A DNA stretch of 64,000 nt from contig CAVPJV010000008.1 of the NCBI GenBank assembly GCA_963705515.1, forward strand, positions 1,116,001 through 1,180,000, in the 5' to 3' direction. A program made the position numbers and the translations under genes. Positions 43,707 to 51,849 of this stretch are shown here, piece after piece. The DNA comes from Gaiellasilicea sp963705515. GTDB taxonomy: Bacteria; Actinomycetota; Thermoleophilia; Gaiellales; Gaiellaceae. The notes beneath the pieces were generated by a model. That model did no database searches and was not told where the DNA came from. It was given only the letters and a program-made list of their open reading frames with translations. The first letter of the stretch is position 1, and the number at the start of each line of letters is the position of its first letter.

Positions 43707-44897
43707 ATGGCGAGCTTCTCCGTCCGTTTCCTCGGTTGCAAGGTGTCCCAGACGGACGCCCAGGCGCTGCGCGAGCGGCTCGTCCGTGACGGACACGACG
43801 AGGTCGAGGGCACCGGTGACATCGCCGTCGTGAACACGTGCTGCGTCACGAACGAGGGCCTCGCGAAGTCGCGGCAGGCCGCAGCGCGGGCAGCCCGCTC
43901 GCACGCCCGCGTCTACGTGACCGGCTGCGGCGCCAGGCTCTCCGAGACCGCCTTCGCCGGGCTGCCCGGGAACGTGACCGTCGTCGCGGGCCAGATCGAG
44001 CAGGCGGTCGAGACTGTCGCCGGCGACGTCGGCGCGATCGCCTGCGTGCGGGCCGACGCCAGGCTCGACCGCGTGCGGGCGTTCGTGAAGATCCAGGACG
44101 GCTGCTCGTTCTCGTGCGCCTTCTGCGTGATCCCGCTCGTGCGCGGCGCGACGCGCAGCCGCAGCGCCGACGCCGTCCTGACTGAGATCCGCCGCCGCGT
44201 TGGGCAGGGCCACCGCGAGATCGTGCTCACCGGCGTCAACCTCGGCTGCTTCCGCGACCGAGCCGCCGGGATGACGCTGGCCGGCTTGATCCGCGCCGCC
44301 GGCGCGATCGAGGGCGTCGAGCGCCTGCGGCTCTCCTCGATCGAGATCAACCACGTCGACGACGACCTCGTCGCAGCGCTGCGCGAGACGCTGGTCGTCG
44401 GCCCCCACCTGCATGTGCCGCTTCAGTCCGGCGACGACGCCGTCCTGCTGGCGATGGCGCGGCGCTACACCGTCGAGACCTACCTGCGCAAGCTGGAGCC
44501 GCTCGCCGACTTCAACCTCACCGCCGACGTCATCGTCGGCTTCCCGGAGGAGGACGACGCCGCCTTCGAGCGCACGCTCGAGACCGTGCGCGCGGCCCGG
44601 CTGACCAAGGTGCACGTCTTCCCCTACTCGCCTCGCCCGGGCACGCGCACCGCCGCCGACGATCCCGTGCCTCCCGAGGTGAAGAAGGAGCGAAGCGCCC
44701 GCCTGCGCGCGCTCTCGGACGAGGCGTGCCGGGCCCGGTGGGTGGAGAAGGTCGGGCGCGAGGACGTCGTCCTCGTCGACCGCCCCGGGCGTGGCTACGG
44801 CGCCGACTACTCGCCCTGGCTCGTCGACGCGCCGGTCGGCGAGCTCGTGCGTGTCCGCGGGGCCGCGGTCGCCGAAGAGGGGATCCTCGCTGCCTGA
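43707..44897 (+). CDS. mtaB: tRNA (N6-threonylcarbamoyladenosine37-C2) methylthiotransferase MtaB
   Basis: Radical SAM methylthiotransferase of 396 residues. The N-terminal UPF0004 domain has the three cluster cysteines in FLGCKVSQTD, VVNTCCVTNEG and VTGCGA. The radical SAM motif is CSFSCAFCVIP (about 133-143), and GHREIVLTGVNLGCF and DVIVGFPEEDD are typical. The C-terminus resembles a TRAM domain. It converts t6A37 to ms2t6A37 in tRNA. The C-terminal end overlaps the next gene by 8 bp. Confidence 0.94.
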   Translation: MASFSVRFLGCKVSQTDAQALRERLVRDGHDEVEGTGDIAVVNTCCVTNEGLAKSRQAAARAARSHARVYVTGCGARLSETAFAGLPGNVTVVAGQIEQAVETVAGDVGAIACVRADARLDRVRAFVKIQDGCSFSCAFCVIPLVRGATRSRSADAVLTEIRRRVGQGHREIVLTGVNLGCFRDRAAGMTLAGLIRAAGAIEGVERLRLSSIEINHVDDDLVAALRETLVVGPHLHVPLQSGDDAVLLAMARRYTVETYLRKLEPLADFNLTADVIVGFPEEDDAAFERTLETVRAARLTKVHVFPYSPRPGTRTAADDPVPPEVKKERSARLRALSDEACRARWVEKVGREDVVLVDRPGRGYGADYSPWLVDAPVGELVRVRGAAVAEEGILAA

Positions 44898-45219
44898 CGA
44901 CTGCCTCTTCTGCTCGCTCGCCCGCGAGGGAGACCACGTCGCGAAGCTCGACGGCTTCGTCGCGATCCGCGACATCAACCCGCAGGCGGAGACGCACCTG
45001 CTCATCCTGCCGGAGCGCCACGTGGACACCTTCCGCGACGTCGGGGCGTTCCCGCCCGAGGAGGCGAAACGGATGCTCGAGTTCGTTGCCGAGGTCGCGC
45101 GCGACGCCGGACTGACCGACTATCGCGTCGTCGTCAACGTCGGCCCCGGCGGCGGCCAGACGATCTTCCACCTGCACTGGCACGTTCTGGGTGGGAAGAT
45201 CACGAGGATGCCGGAATGA
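44890..45219 (+). CDS. HIT-family (HINT-like) nucleotide hydrolase, probable CTG start
   Basis: Protein of about 109 residues. The HIT catalytic motif IFHLHWHVLGGK (HxHxH) is near the C-terminus, the N-terminal DDCLFCSLAREGDHVAKLDGFVAIRDINPQAETHLLILPERHV matches HINT proteins, and the FxC zinc-like pair is present. Members hydrolyse nucleotide phosphoramidates. The family N-terminus starts at the CTG at 44890, 5 nt before the mtaB TGA; the only in-frame canonical codon nearby is a GTG about 33 nt further upstream inside mtaB. Its own TGA overlaps the ATG of yqeY. Confidence 0.88.
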   Translation: MPDDCLFCSLAREGDHVAKLDGFVAIRDINPQAETHLLILPERHVDTFRDVGAFPPEEAKRMLEFVAEVARDAGLTDYRVVVNVGPGGGQTIFHLHWHVLGGKITRMPE

Positions 45220-45659
45220 CCCTGATCGCAGAGATCAAGAAGCAGCTCGAGGACGCGATGCGCGAGGGCGACACCGCGCGCCGCGACACGCTGCGCCTGA
45301 TCCTCTCCAGCCTCCAGGGCGCGGAGAAGGAGCTGCAGCGTCCGCTCTCCGAGGACGAGGAGCTGCAGGTGCTCCAGCGCGAGCGCAAGAAGCGGCTCGA
45401 AGCCGCCGAGGCGTTCCGCAACGCCGGCCGCGACGAGCAGGCGGACAAGGAAGAGGACGAGCTCGACGTGCTCGAGGAGTTCATGCCCGAGCCGATGTCC
45501 GAGGACGAGCTCGAGGAGATCGTCGACGACGTGATCGCCGAGGTCGGCGCCACGAGCATGCGCGACATCGGCCGGGTGATGGCGGACGTGATGCCGCAGG
45601 TTGCGGGTCGGGCGGACGGATCTGCGGTGAGCCAGATCGTCCGCGAGAAGCTCGCCTAG
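45216..45659 (+). CDS. GatB/YqeY domain protein
   Basis: Protein of 147 residues matching YqeY across its length: LIAEIKKQLEDAMREGDTARRDTLRLILSSLQGAEKEL at the N-terminus, then EFMPEPMSEDELEEIVDDVIAEVGATSMRDIGRVMADVMPQVAGRADGSAVSQIVREKL, the domain shared with the tail of GatB. It may bind tRNA or assist amidotransferases, though the function is not settled. The ATG overlaps the TGA of the HIT gene. The last gene of the coupled run that begins with lepA. Confidence 0.93.
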   Translation: MTLIAEIKKQLEDAMREGDTARRDTLRLILSSLQGAEKELQRPLSEDEELQVLQRERKKRLEAAEAFRNAGRDEQADKEEDELDVLEEFMPEPMSEDELEEIVDDVIAEVGATSMRDIGRVMADVMPQVAGRADGSAVSQIVREKLA

Positions 45660-45713
45660 TCACCCATCCGGGTCACGCGATCCGGGCCTCCGATTTGCTT
45701 TGATGCTTTGCAA

Positions 45714-46547
45714 ATGAGGCGCTTGTTCCTGGTTCTGCAGGTCGTCGCGCTCGCCGTCGGGCTGACGGCCTGCGGCGGCGACGCGCTCGCGCTCGATCCG
45801 GTCGCCAGCGCCGCGACCAAGACGGTCGAGAGCGGCAGCTCACGTGTCGAGTTCACGATCGCCGCCAAGGCAGCCGGTCAGTCCGTCGACCTGACGGGCT
45901 CCGGGCTCTTCGACTACCGCCACCCGCGAGGTGCTGTCACCTACCGGATGCAGCTCCCGGGGCTCGGGAACGTGAGCATGGAGATGCGCATGATCGGGAC
46001 GAAGCTCTATCTGCGCCTGCCGCATGAGGTCGTCGGTCCCGCACTCCCGAACGGCAAGCCGTGGTTCGGCCTCGATCTCGACAAGTCTCTCCAGCAGGCC
46101 GGTCTCGGCAGCCTCGGGTTCACGCAGCAGCAGGATCCGGCCCAGATACTGCAGTACCTCCGCGCCGCGAGCAGCGGCGTCAAGGAGAGCGGCAGCGCCA
46201 CGGTCCGCGGCGTCGAGACGACGCGGTACGTCGGCCGGCTGGACTTCCACAAGGCACTCGACGCCGGGCTCGAACGGCTGGAGCTGCCGGCGGCGGAGCG
46301 CCAGCGGGCGCGTCAGGGGATGAAGCGGATGCTCGGCCAGCTCGGCGCGAAGGGCGTGCCGTTCGAGGTGTTCGTCGACGACGACGGCCTGCTCCGTCGT
46401 CTGACGATGGACATGTCGATGAAGGCCATGGGCCAGCCGTTGTCGACGAAGGTCTCGATGGACTACTTCGACTTCGGCGTCGACGTCGACGTGCAGGCGC
46501 CGCCGTCACGCGACGTCACCGACGCGACGCGCCTGCTGCATCCCTAG
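45714..46547 (+). CDS. Predicted lipoprotein of unknown function
   Basis: Protein of 277 residues. The signal sequence LFLVLQVVALAVGLTACGG contains a lipobox (LTAC) with the lipidated Cys at about residue 21. The mature part is beta-rich (VEFTIAAKAAGQSVDLTGSGLFDYRHPRGAVTYRMQLPGLGNVSMEMRMIGTKLYLRLP) and ends with VEFVD-type strands and STKVSMDYFDFGVDVDVQAPP. This resembles LppX/LprG-like or LolA-like lipid-carrier folds, but I cannot assign it firmly. The start is the ATG at 45714, with no clear ribosome site. It shares its CTAG end with the convergent AAA+ gene. Confidence 0.8.
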   Translation: MRRLFLVLQVVALAVGLTACGGDALALDPVASAATKTVESGSSRVEFTIAAKAAGQSVDLTGSGLFDYRHPRGAVTYRMQLPGLGNVSMEMRMIGTKLYLRLPHEVVGPALPNGKPWFGLDLDKSLQQAGLGSLGFTQQQDPAQILQYLRAASSGVKESGSATVRGVETTRYVGRLDFHKALDAGLERLELPAAERQRARQGMKRMLGQLGAKGVPFEVFVDDDGLLRRLTMDMSMKAMGQPLSTKVSMDYFDFGVDVDVQAPPSRDVTDATRLLHP

Positions 46548-49500
46548 TCGGGCGGCGCGTCCGCCAGCAGGTCGAAGTCGCCTGCCAGCACCCGGTCGAT
46601 CCTGCCCGTGCGCATCCCGGAGGCGTCGCGAACGAGGGGTGACGGCTCGTGCCGGTAGCGTCGCACGATCGCCGGTTCGCGCCGATCCGACGGTTGCGAC
46701 CCGCTCCCGCCGTGCCCGACGGGCTCGACGTCGACGAACACGGTGACCCGGTCGAACGAGCGGTCGTCCTGGTGCGGCAGCTCGAGCACGTGCAGTCCGA
46801 GCTCCGGCTTCAGCAGCGTGTAGGCGCCGAGCCCCGAGACCTCGAGCACGACGACGCCATCGTCGCCGTCCCTGCGAACCCGCATCCCGCGGCCGTCCGC
46901 CCAGCCGACGTACATCGCCGCGAGCTCCTCCACGAACCGGCCGCAGGCCGCCGTGTCCTCCGCCTTGCCGGCGCGCACGGTCACGGTGGCGTCGCTCGCC
47001 TCGCGCGCGTCGAGCCCGGCGAGCGCGGCCGCGAGCACATGCAGACGCGTCGCCAGCAGCTGGAGGAGCTCACGCGAGTGGGCGTCGCGCGCAGAGGAGA
47101 GGCGCGCGGCGAGCCGTTCGGCGGTGGCCGTCGCGGCGCCCAGGCGGTCGAGGTACTCGATCAGGCCAAGCACCTGGTGCCGTTCCTCCGATTGCCAGAA
47201 CGCCGGCTCGTGCGCCGCGGCCAGCGCATCCTGCTTCGACTCGTCCCAGGAACGGACGCGCTCGACGAGCGAGGCGAGCGCGCTCCGAAGGAAGGCGGCC
47301 TCCGCCTCGGTCCCCTCCGGCTCGAGTGCCACCCGCGCGAGGGTGAGGTCGCTCGGGCCGGCCGGCGTCTGGGCCGCCTCGGGCTCCGCTTCGCCCGCAT
47401 CCGGGTCGACGAAGACGACGTCGAGGCCGGTCTCGTCTCGCGCCGTGATGAAGAGGAACTGATCGCCCTCGGGGAATTGCCGCTCGACGATCGCGGTCGC
47501 GATCCGCGTCAGCAGGTAGCGCTCGACCGCCCGCTTGAGCGGTCGCGCGCCGAATTCGGCACTGAATCCCTTTTCGATCAGAAAGTCGACCGCACCCTCG
47601 TCCCACTCGACTGCCCACGGCTGCATCCGGAAACCCCGGCGCTCGAGCACGTCGTTGAGCTCCTTCTCGAGCAGGCCGCGCATCACCTCACGGCCGAGCG
47701 GGCGGAAGACCACGACGCGGTCGAGCCGGTTCAGGAACTCGGGCCGGAAGGAGCGGTCGACGGACTTGAGCACAGACGCGGCGTCGAACTCGCCCGACCT
47801 GCCGACGAAGCCGACGCCGGGGCCGGTCGGGATCGCCGCGCCGAGGTTGGACGTGAGGATGATCACGCAGTGGCGCAGGTCGACCGTGCGCCCGTTGCGG
47901 TCGGTGAGCCGGCCGTCGTCGAAGACCTGGAGGAAGATGTCCCAGATCTGCGGGTGCGCCTTCTCGAACTCGTCGAGCAGCAGGACGGAGAAGGGCTGCT
48001 TGCGGACCTGGGCGATCAGCGGGGCGGCCTGTTGCTGCGGCGTGTTCGCGTCGCCGAGAAGGCGGTCGAGGCTCTCCGGCGTCTGGTACTCGCTCATGTC
48101 GAGCCGGACGAGCCGGTCCTCCGAGCCGAACACGAAGGCGCTGAAGGCCTTCGCGATCTCCGTCTTGCCGGTGCCGGTCGGGCCGACGAAGAGAAAGACG
48201 CCGAGCGGGCGCGTCGGATCGGTGAGACCCGCCTTCACGAGTGCGATCCGGTCGACGAGGCATTCGACCGCCTCCGGCTGCCCGAGCACGCGAGCCCCGA
48301 AGTAGGCGCGAACCCGCTCGAGGCTCAGCGGGGTCCTCGGGTCGAGCACGTGCAGCGGCAGCCCGGTGGCGTCGCTGAGCGTCGCGATCACCGTCTCCGG
48401 GTCGATGGCGGTCGCGACGCCGCGGGCGATCCGGTCGCGGACGAGCTCGAGCACGCGCAGGACGTTCCCGGGAGAGGCCGCCGCCGGCAGATAGTGAGTG
48501 GCGAGGTCGAACGCCTCCGCCAGCGTCTCGTCGTCGACGTCCAGCTCGTTGTGGGCGGCCCAGTCGCGCGCGATCTCGATCGCATTTGCGCCGGTCGCAG
48601 GCTCCACCCTGACCACCTCGAACAGCCGCGCGATCCGGGGCCTGTGCTGCAGCACGAGCTCGTAGGCGCGGGGGTCGATCTCGCCGACGACGACGGCGTC
48701 CCCGGCCTCGACATGGGGGAGGAGTGCGTCCAGCACGCCGCGCGGGCTCTGCATGTGCTGTCCCGACCAGAGCGCCTCCTCGAAGTTCGGGAACACCCAG
48801 ACGATCGGCCGCTGAGAGAGGCGATCGACGATCTCCTGCACCCTCGCTTCGAGCATCCCGACGAACGCCTGGCCCGCGTTGACGTCGGCCGCGCCGGCCT
48901 GGAATGCGAACCGGTCGTCGCCGAGCCGCCGGAGCGCCTCGGCGATCAGCGTCGTCTTGCCGACCCCCGGGTCGCCGACGACGAGGACCGAGCGGGGCCG
49001 CGTAGCGGACAGGGCGCCGACGAGCGCGTCCACGGCCGCGATCCGGCTGCCGACGAGCGTTGCCGGAGGCCGGTCGTCCGGATCGACGAGACGCCCGAGC
49101 TCGCGGAAGAAGTCGACGTCGATCGTCGTCGTCTGCCACTGCTCGAGCGCGGGCCGGAGCGCGGCCCTGGTCGCGACGTCGGTTCCGTCGATCAGCTCGC
49201 GGACGAGCGGCTGCAGGCGGGCATCGAGCTCGTCGAGCTCCTCGAGCGTCAGGAGCTCCCCCGCCGCAACGCGCGCCTCGAGGAAACGTGAAACCTCCCG
49301 TGCGAGCGGGCTGCCGGACCAGTCCTCCTCCGCATTCGCGAGCACCGGCGGAATCACGGTGCCGTCGCTTCCCGCGAGCGCGCGGAGCAGCAGCTGCCGT
49401 TCTCCCCATTCGCCGCGCTCGAAGCGGCTCTCCGCGGTCTCCGTCCAGCCGGGCGGCGCAGAACGGCCGGCGGCGATCGCGGCCATGGCGCCGGCGCGGA

Positions 49501-49696
49501 GAAACTTCGCACCGCGGAGCGCGACGTCCGCGAACGTATCGTCGTCGATGCTCTCCGGATCGGTGAGCAGGTCGACGAGCTCTTCGAACTCGTCGTCGAG
49601 GTCGAGCTCCTCCACATCGACCCACGGGTACGTCGCCTCGAGCTCTTGCCCGAGCTCGATCACCTTCTGGATCGGAGTCTTCTTCCGCCTGCCCAC
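46544..49696 (-). CDS. ClpB-like AAA+ ATPase fused to a release-factor-like (PCRF) module
   Basis: Protein of 1050 residues from the GTG at 49696. A novel helical N-terminus (1-200) is followed by AAA module 1 with Walker A GDPGVGKTT (about 242-250) and a weak Walker B, then module 2 with GPTGTGKTE (about 505-513), LLLDEFEKAHP and a ClpB-type D2 small domain (FSAEFGARPLKRAVERYL). From about 805 the sequence follows bacterial release factors: HEPAFWQSEERHQVLGLIEYLDRL, DATVTVRAGKAEDTAACGRFVEELAAMYVGWADGRG, LHVLELPHQDDRSFDRVTVFVDVEPV. It ends with RRYRHEPSPLVRD and GRIDRVLAGDFDLL, which match the RF C-terminal TYNFPxxRVTDHR and LDEVMEGDLD segments. The GGQ domain and SPF motif are missing. Probable ATP-driven, ribosome-associated remodeller; function unknown. 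Confidence 0.85.
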   Translation of the reverse strand: MGRRKKTPIQKVIELGQELEATYPWVDVEELDLDDEFEELVDLLTDPESIDDDTFADVALRGAKFLRAGAMAAIAAGRSAPPGWTETAESRFERGEWGERQLLLRALAGSDGTVIPPVLANAEEDWSGSPLAREVSRFLEARVAAGELLTLEELDELDARLQPLVRELIDGTDVATRAALRPALEQWQTTTIDVDFFRELGRLVDPDDRPPATLVGSRIAAVDALVGALSATRPRSVLVVGDPGVGKTTLIAEALRRLGDDRFAFQAGAADVNAGQAFVGMLEARVQEIVDRLSQRPIVWVFPNFEEALWSGQHMQSPRGVLDALLPHVEAGDAVVVGEIDPRAYELVLQHRPRIARLFEVVRVEPATGANAIEIARDWAAHNELDVDDETLAEAFDLATHYLPAAASPGNVLRVLELVRDRIARGVATAIDPETVIATLSDATGLPLHVLDPRTPLSLERVRAYFGARVLGQPEAVECLVDRIALVKAGLTDPTRPLGVFLFVGPTGTGKTEIAKAFSAFVFGSEDRLVRLDMSEYQTPESLDRLLGDANTPQQQAAPLIAQVRKQPFSVLLLDEFEKAHPQIWDIFLQVFDDGRLTDRNGRTVDLRHCVIILTSNLGAAIPTGPGVGFVGRSGEFDAASVLKSVDRSFRPEFLNRLDRVVVFRPLGREVMRGLLEKELNDVLERRGFRMQPWAVEWDEGAVDFLIEKGFSAEFGARPLKRAVERYLLTRIATAIVERQFPEGDQFLFITARDETGLDVVFVDPDAGEAEPEAAQTPAGPSDLTLARVALEPEGTEAEAAFLRSALASLVERVRSWDESKQDALAAAHEPAFWQSEERHQVLGLIEYLDRLGAATATAERLAARLSSARDAHSRELLQLLATRLHVLAAALAGLDAREASDATVTVRAGKAEDTAACGRFVEELAAMYVGWADGRGMRVRRDGDDGVVVLEVSGLGAYTLLKPELGLHVLELPHQDDRSFDRVTVFVDVEPVGHGGSGSQPSDRREPAIVRRYRHEPSPLVRDASGMRTGRIDRVLAGDFDLLADAPPD

Positions 49697-49716
49697 CTTG
49701 CGGGGGATTCTGCTCC

Positions 49717-49722
49717 TACACT
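49717..49722 (+). promoter_or_regulatory. Probable -10 box of phoH (leaderless)
   Basis: TACACT lies 7 nt before the GTG of phoH, in the 33-bp gap shared with the divergent AAA+ gene; no Shine-Dalgarno is seen for either gene. Confidence 0.4.
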
Positions 49723-49729
49723 GAGCCGC

Positions 49730-50689
49730 GTGCAGGAAACGCTCTCCGTTCCGAACGAAGTCGCCGCCGAGCTCGCAGGCGTGGGCGACGGCGTGCTCGA
49801 CGCGCTGCGCGCACGGCTCAGCTGCACCTTGCGGCTGCGCGGCAACGAGCTGACGATCGAGGGCGAGGACGACAGCGTCGCCGCCGCCCGGGCGGTCGTC
49901 GACGAGCTCGTCGAGCTGGTCGAGGGCGGGCACGAGATCGGCCCGGACACGGTCGGCGCCGTCGTCGCCGCGCTCGATCAGGCCGAGGACATCCGCGAGG
50001 TCTTCGACGACGTCGTCTGGCGCCACCGCGGCAAGAAGATCGCGCCGAAGACGGTGACGCAGAAGCGCTACGTCGACTCGATCCGAGAGTGCACCGTCAC
50101 GTTCGCGATCGGGCCTGCCGGCACCGGCAAGACCTACCTCGCGATCGCGCTCGCCGTCGCCGCGCTGACCGAGAAGCAGGTCGGCCGGATCATCCTGACG
50201 CGCCCGGCGATCGAGGCAGGGGAGCGGCTCGGCTTCCTTCCCGGCGACATGCTCGCCAAGGTCGACCCGTACATGCGGCCGCTCTTCGACGCCCTCTACG
50301 ACATGATGGATCCGGACCGGCTCTCCGCCTACATGGAGCGCGGCACGGTCGAGGTGGCGCCGCTCGCATTCATGCGCGGCCGCACTCTCAACGACTCCTT
50401 CATCATCCTCGACGAGGCGCAGAACACCTCGCCCGAGCAGATGCAGATGTTCCTGACGCGGCTCGGCTTCGGCTCGAAGGTCGTCGTCACCGGCGACGTC
50501 ACCCAGGTCGACCTGCCCCGCGACCAGGCGTCCGGCCTGATCCAGGTGCGCAACATCCTCAGCTCGATCGACGGGATCGGCTTCGTCGAGTTCTCGCACC
50601 AGGACGTCGTCCGCCACAAGCTCGTGCAGCGGATCGTCGAGGCGTACAAGCTCCACGCCGAAGAGACGGGCACCGCCCGCAAGCGGTGA
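49730..50689 (+). CDS. phoH: PhoH-like ATPase
   Basis: P-loop protein of 319 residues from the GTG at 49730. An N-terminal KH-like region (LRGNELTIEGEDDSVAAARAVVDELVELVE) precedes the PhoH domain with Walker A AIGPAGTGKTYLAIALA (about 125-141), ILTRPAIEAGERLGFLPGD and Walker B FIILDEAQNTSPEQMQMFLTRLG. GDVTQVDLP is the sensor segment. Usually found with ybeY, as here (GTGA overlap), and implicated in RNA metabolism. It starts the run phoH-ybeY-dgkA/PAP2-cdd/era. Confidence 0.95.
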   Translation: MQETLSVPNEVAAELAGVGDGVLDALRARLSCTLRLRGNELTIEGEDDSVAAARAVVDELVELVEGGHEIGPDTVGAVVAALDQAEDIREVFDDVVWRHRGKKIAPKTVTQKRYVDSIRECTVTFAIGPAGTGKTYLAIALAVAALTEKQVGRIILTRPAIEAGERLGFLPGDMLAKVDPYMRPLFDALYDMMDPDRLSAYMERGTVEVAPLAFMRGRTLNDSFIILDEAQNTSPEQMQMFLTRLGFGSKVVVTGDVTQVDLPRDQASGLIQVRNILSSIDGIGFVEFSHQDVVRHKLVQRIVEAYKLHAEETGTARKR

Positions 50690-51066
50690 CCGTGGTCGTC
50701 GTCGAGGTCGAGAACCGAAGCGGGGCGGAGGTCGACGAGGCCGCCGCGGTCGAGCTGGCGCAACGCGTCCTCGCCGCCGAGGGCATCGCCGAGGGCGAGC
50801 TCGGGCTTGCATTCGTTCCCCCCGAGGAGAGCCGGGCGCTGAAGCAGGAGCACCTCGGCATCGACGAGGCGACGGACGTGCTCTCGTTCCCGCTCGACGG
50901 GCGCGACGAGCTGCCGGAGGGCCTGCCGCGTGCGCTCGGCGACCTCGTCATCTGCCCCCAGGTCGTCGGCGACGCCTGGCGGCAGCCGCTCGTGCACGGC
51001 CTCTTGCATCTGCTCGGCTACGAGCACGGCGAGGAGATGGAGGCGCGGGAGGGGGCGCTGCTGTGA
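50686..51066 (+). CDS. ybeY: Endoribonuclease YbeY
   Basis: Metal-dependent RNase of 126 residues that matures 16S rRNA and takes part in ribosome quality control. The zinc motif is HGLLHLLGYEH (HxxxHxxxxxH) at about 105-115, and the substrate-channel segment LNxxxR/DVLSFP appears as KQEHLGIDEATDVLSFPL. Slightly shorter than most YbeY (about 150). The start GTG overlaps the phoH TGA, and its own TGA is overlapped by the GTG of the next gene. Confidence 0.94.
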   Translation: MTVVVVEVENRSGAEVDEAAAVELAQRVLAAEGIAEGELGLAFVPPEESRALKQEHLGIDEATDVLSFPLDGRDELPEGLPRALGDLVICPQVVGDAWRQPLVHGLLHLLGYEHGEEMEAREGALL

Positions 51067-51782
51067 AGTCCCGGCGTCCGCCCTCGATCATCGAGTCGTT
51101 CAACTTCGCCTTCGAGGGGATCATCCACGTGCTCCGCACGCAGCGGAACATGCGGATCCACTTCGCCGTCGCCGTGCTCGTGCTGATCGCGGCGCTCGTG
51201 TCCGGGGTCGACAAGCTGGAGCTGATCGCGCTCCTGCTCGCGATCGCCTTCGTCCTGATCGCGGAGATGCTGAACACGGCAGTCGAGGCCGCCATCGACG
51301 TCGCGACGACCTCGTTCGACCCGATGGCGAAGCTCGCGAAGGACATCGCCGCCGGCGCCGTCCTGATCGCGACCGCCGTCGCGGTCGCCGTCGGCTACCT
51401 CGTCTTCTCCGGCTCGGTCGCAGACCGCAGTTCCCGGCTGCTCGACCGGCTCTCGACCGTCCCGGCCGAGCTGACCTTGATCGCGCTCGTGCTGACGACG
51501 ATCGTCGTGATCGCGACGAAGGCGTTCACCGGCAGCGGCACACCGCTGCGCGGCGGGCTGCCGTCCGGCCACGCGGCGGTCGCCTTCGCCGGCTGGATGG
51601 CCGTGACGCTGATCCTCGAGGACAACGACCACCGCTTCCTGATCTCCTCGGTGACCTTCATCATGGCGTTGCTCGTGGCCCAGACCCGCGTCGAATCCGG
51701 TGTCCACTCCTCCGCCGAGGTCCTCTACGGCGGCCTGATCGGCGCGCTCGTCGCGCTCGCCGTCTTCCAGGTCGCGCAATGA
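51063..51782 (+). CDS. Diacylglycerol/undecaprenol kinase fused to a PAP2 phosphatase
   Basis: Membrane protein of 239 residues joining two activities. The N-terminal DgkA domain (1-110) shows SFNFAFEGIIHVLRTQRNMRIHFAVA and AEMLNTAVEAAIDVATTSFDPMAKLAKDIAAGAVL, with the catalytic Glu/Asn segment. The C-terminal PAP2 domain has PSGHAAVAFAGW and RVESGVHSSAEVLYGG in place of the SGH and SRxxxxxHxxxD motifs, and its first KxxxxxxRP motif is weak. Kinase and phosphatase on the same lipid carrier (probably undecaprenol) would allow recycling. The fusion is known in several Gram-positive lineages. Confidence 0.9.
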   Translation: MKSRRPPSIIESFNFAFEGIIHVLRTQRNMRIHFAVAVLVLIAALVSGVDKLELIALLLAIAFVLIAEMLNTAVEAAIDVATTSFDPMAKLAKDIAAGAVLIATAVAVAVGYLVFSGSVADRSSRLLDRLSTVPAELTLIALVLTTIVVIATKAFTGSGTPLRGGLPSGHAAVAFAGWMAVTLILEDNDHRFLISSVTFIMALLVAQTRVESGVHSSAEVLYGGLIGALVALAVFQVAQ

Positions 51783-51788
51783 CCGGCG

Positions 51789-51844
51789 TAGGCTTGACGG
51801 AGCCGGCTCAGGGAGCGGAGGCGCCGGCTTTGCCGGCGTCGGAG
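51789..51844 (+). promoter_or_regulatory. Candidate promoter and hairpin leader of cdd-era
   Basis: TAGGCT at 51789-51794 is a possible -10 box. About 28 bp later a perfect CGCCGGC-TTT-GCCGGCG hairpin (51822-51838) precedes a GGAG at 51841-51844, five bases before the ATG. The hairpin almost touches the ribosome site and could modulate initiation. Confidence 0.35.
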
Positions 51845-51849
51845 CGGGG

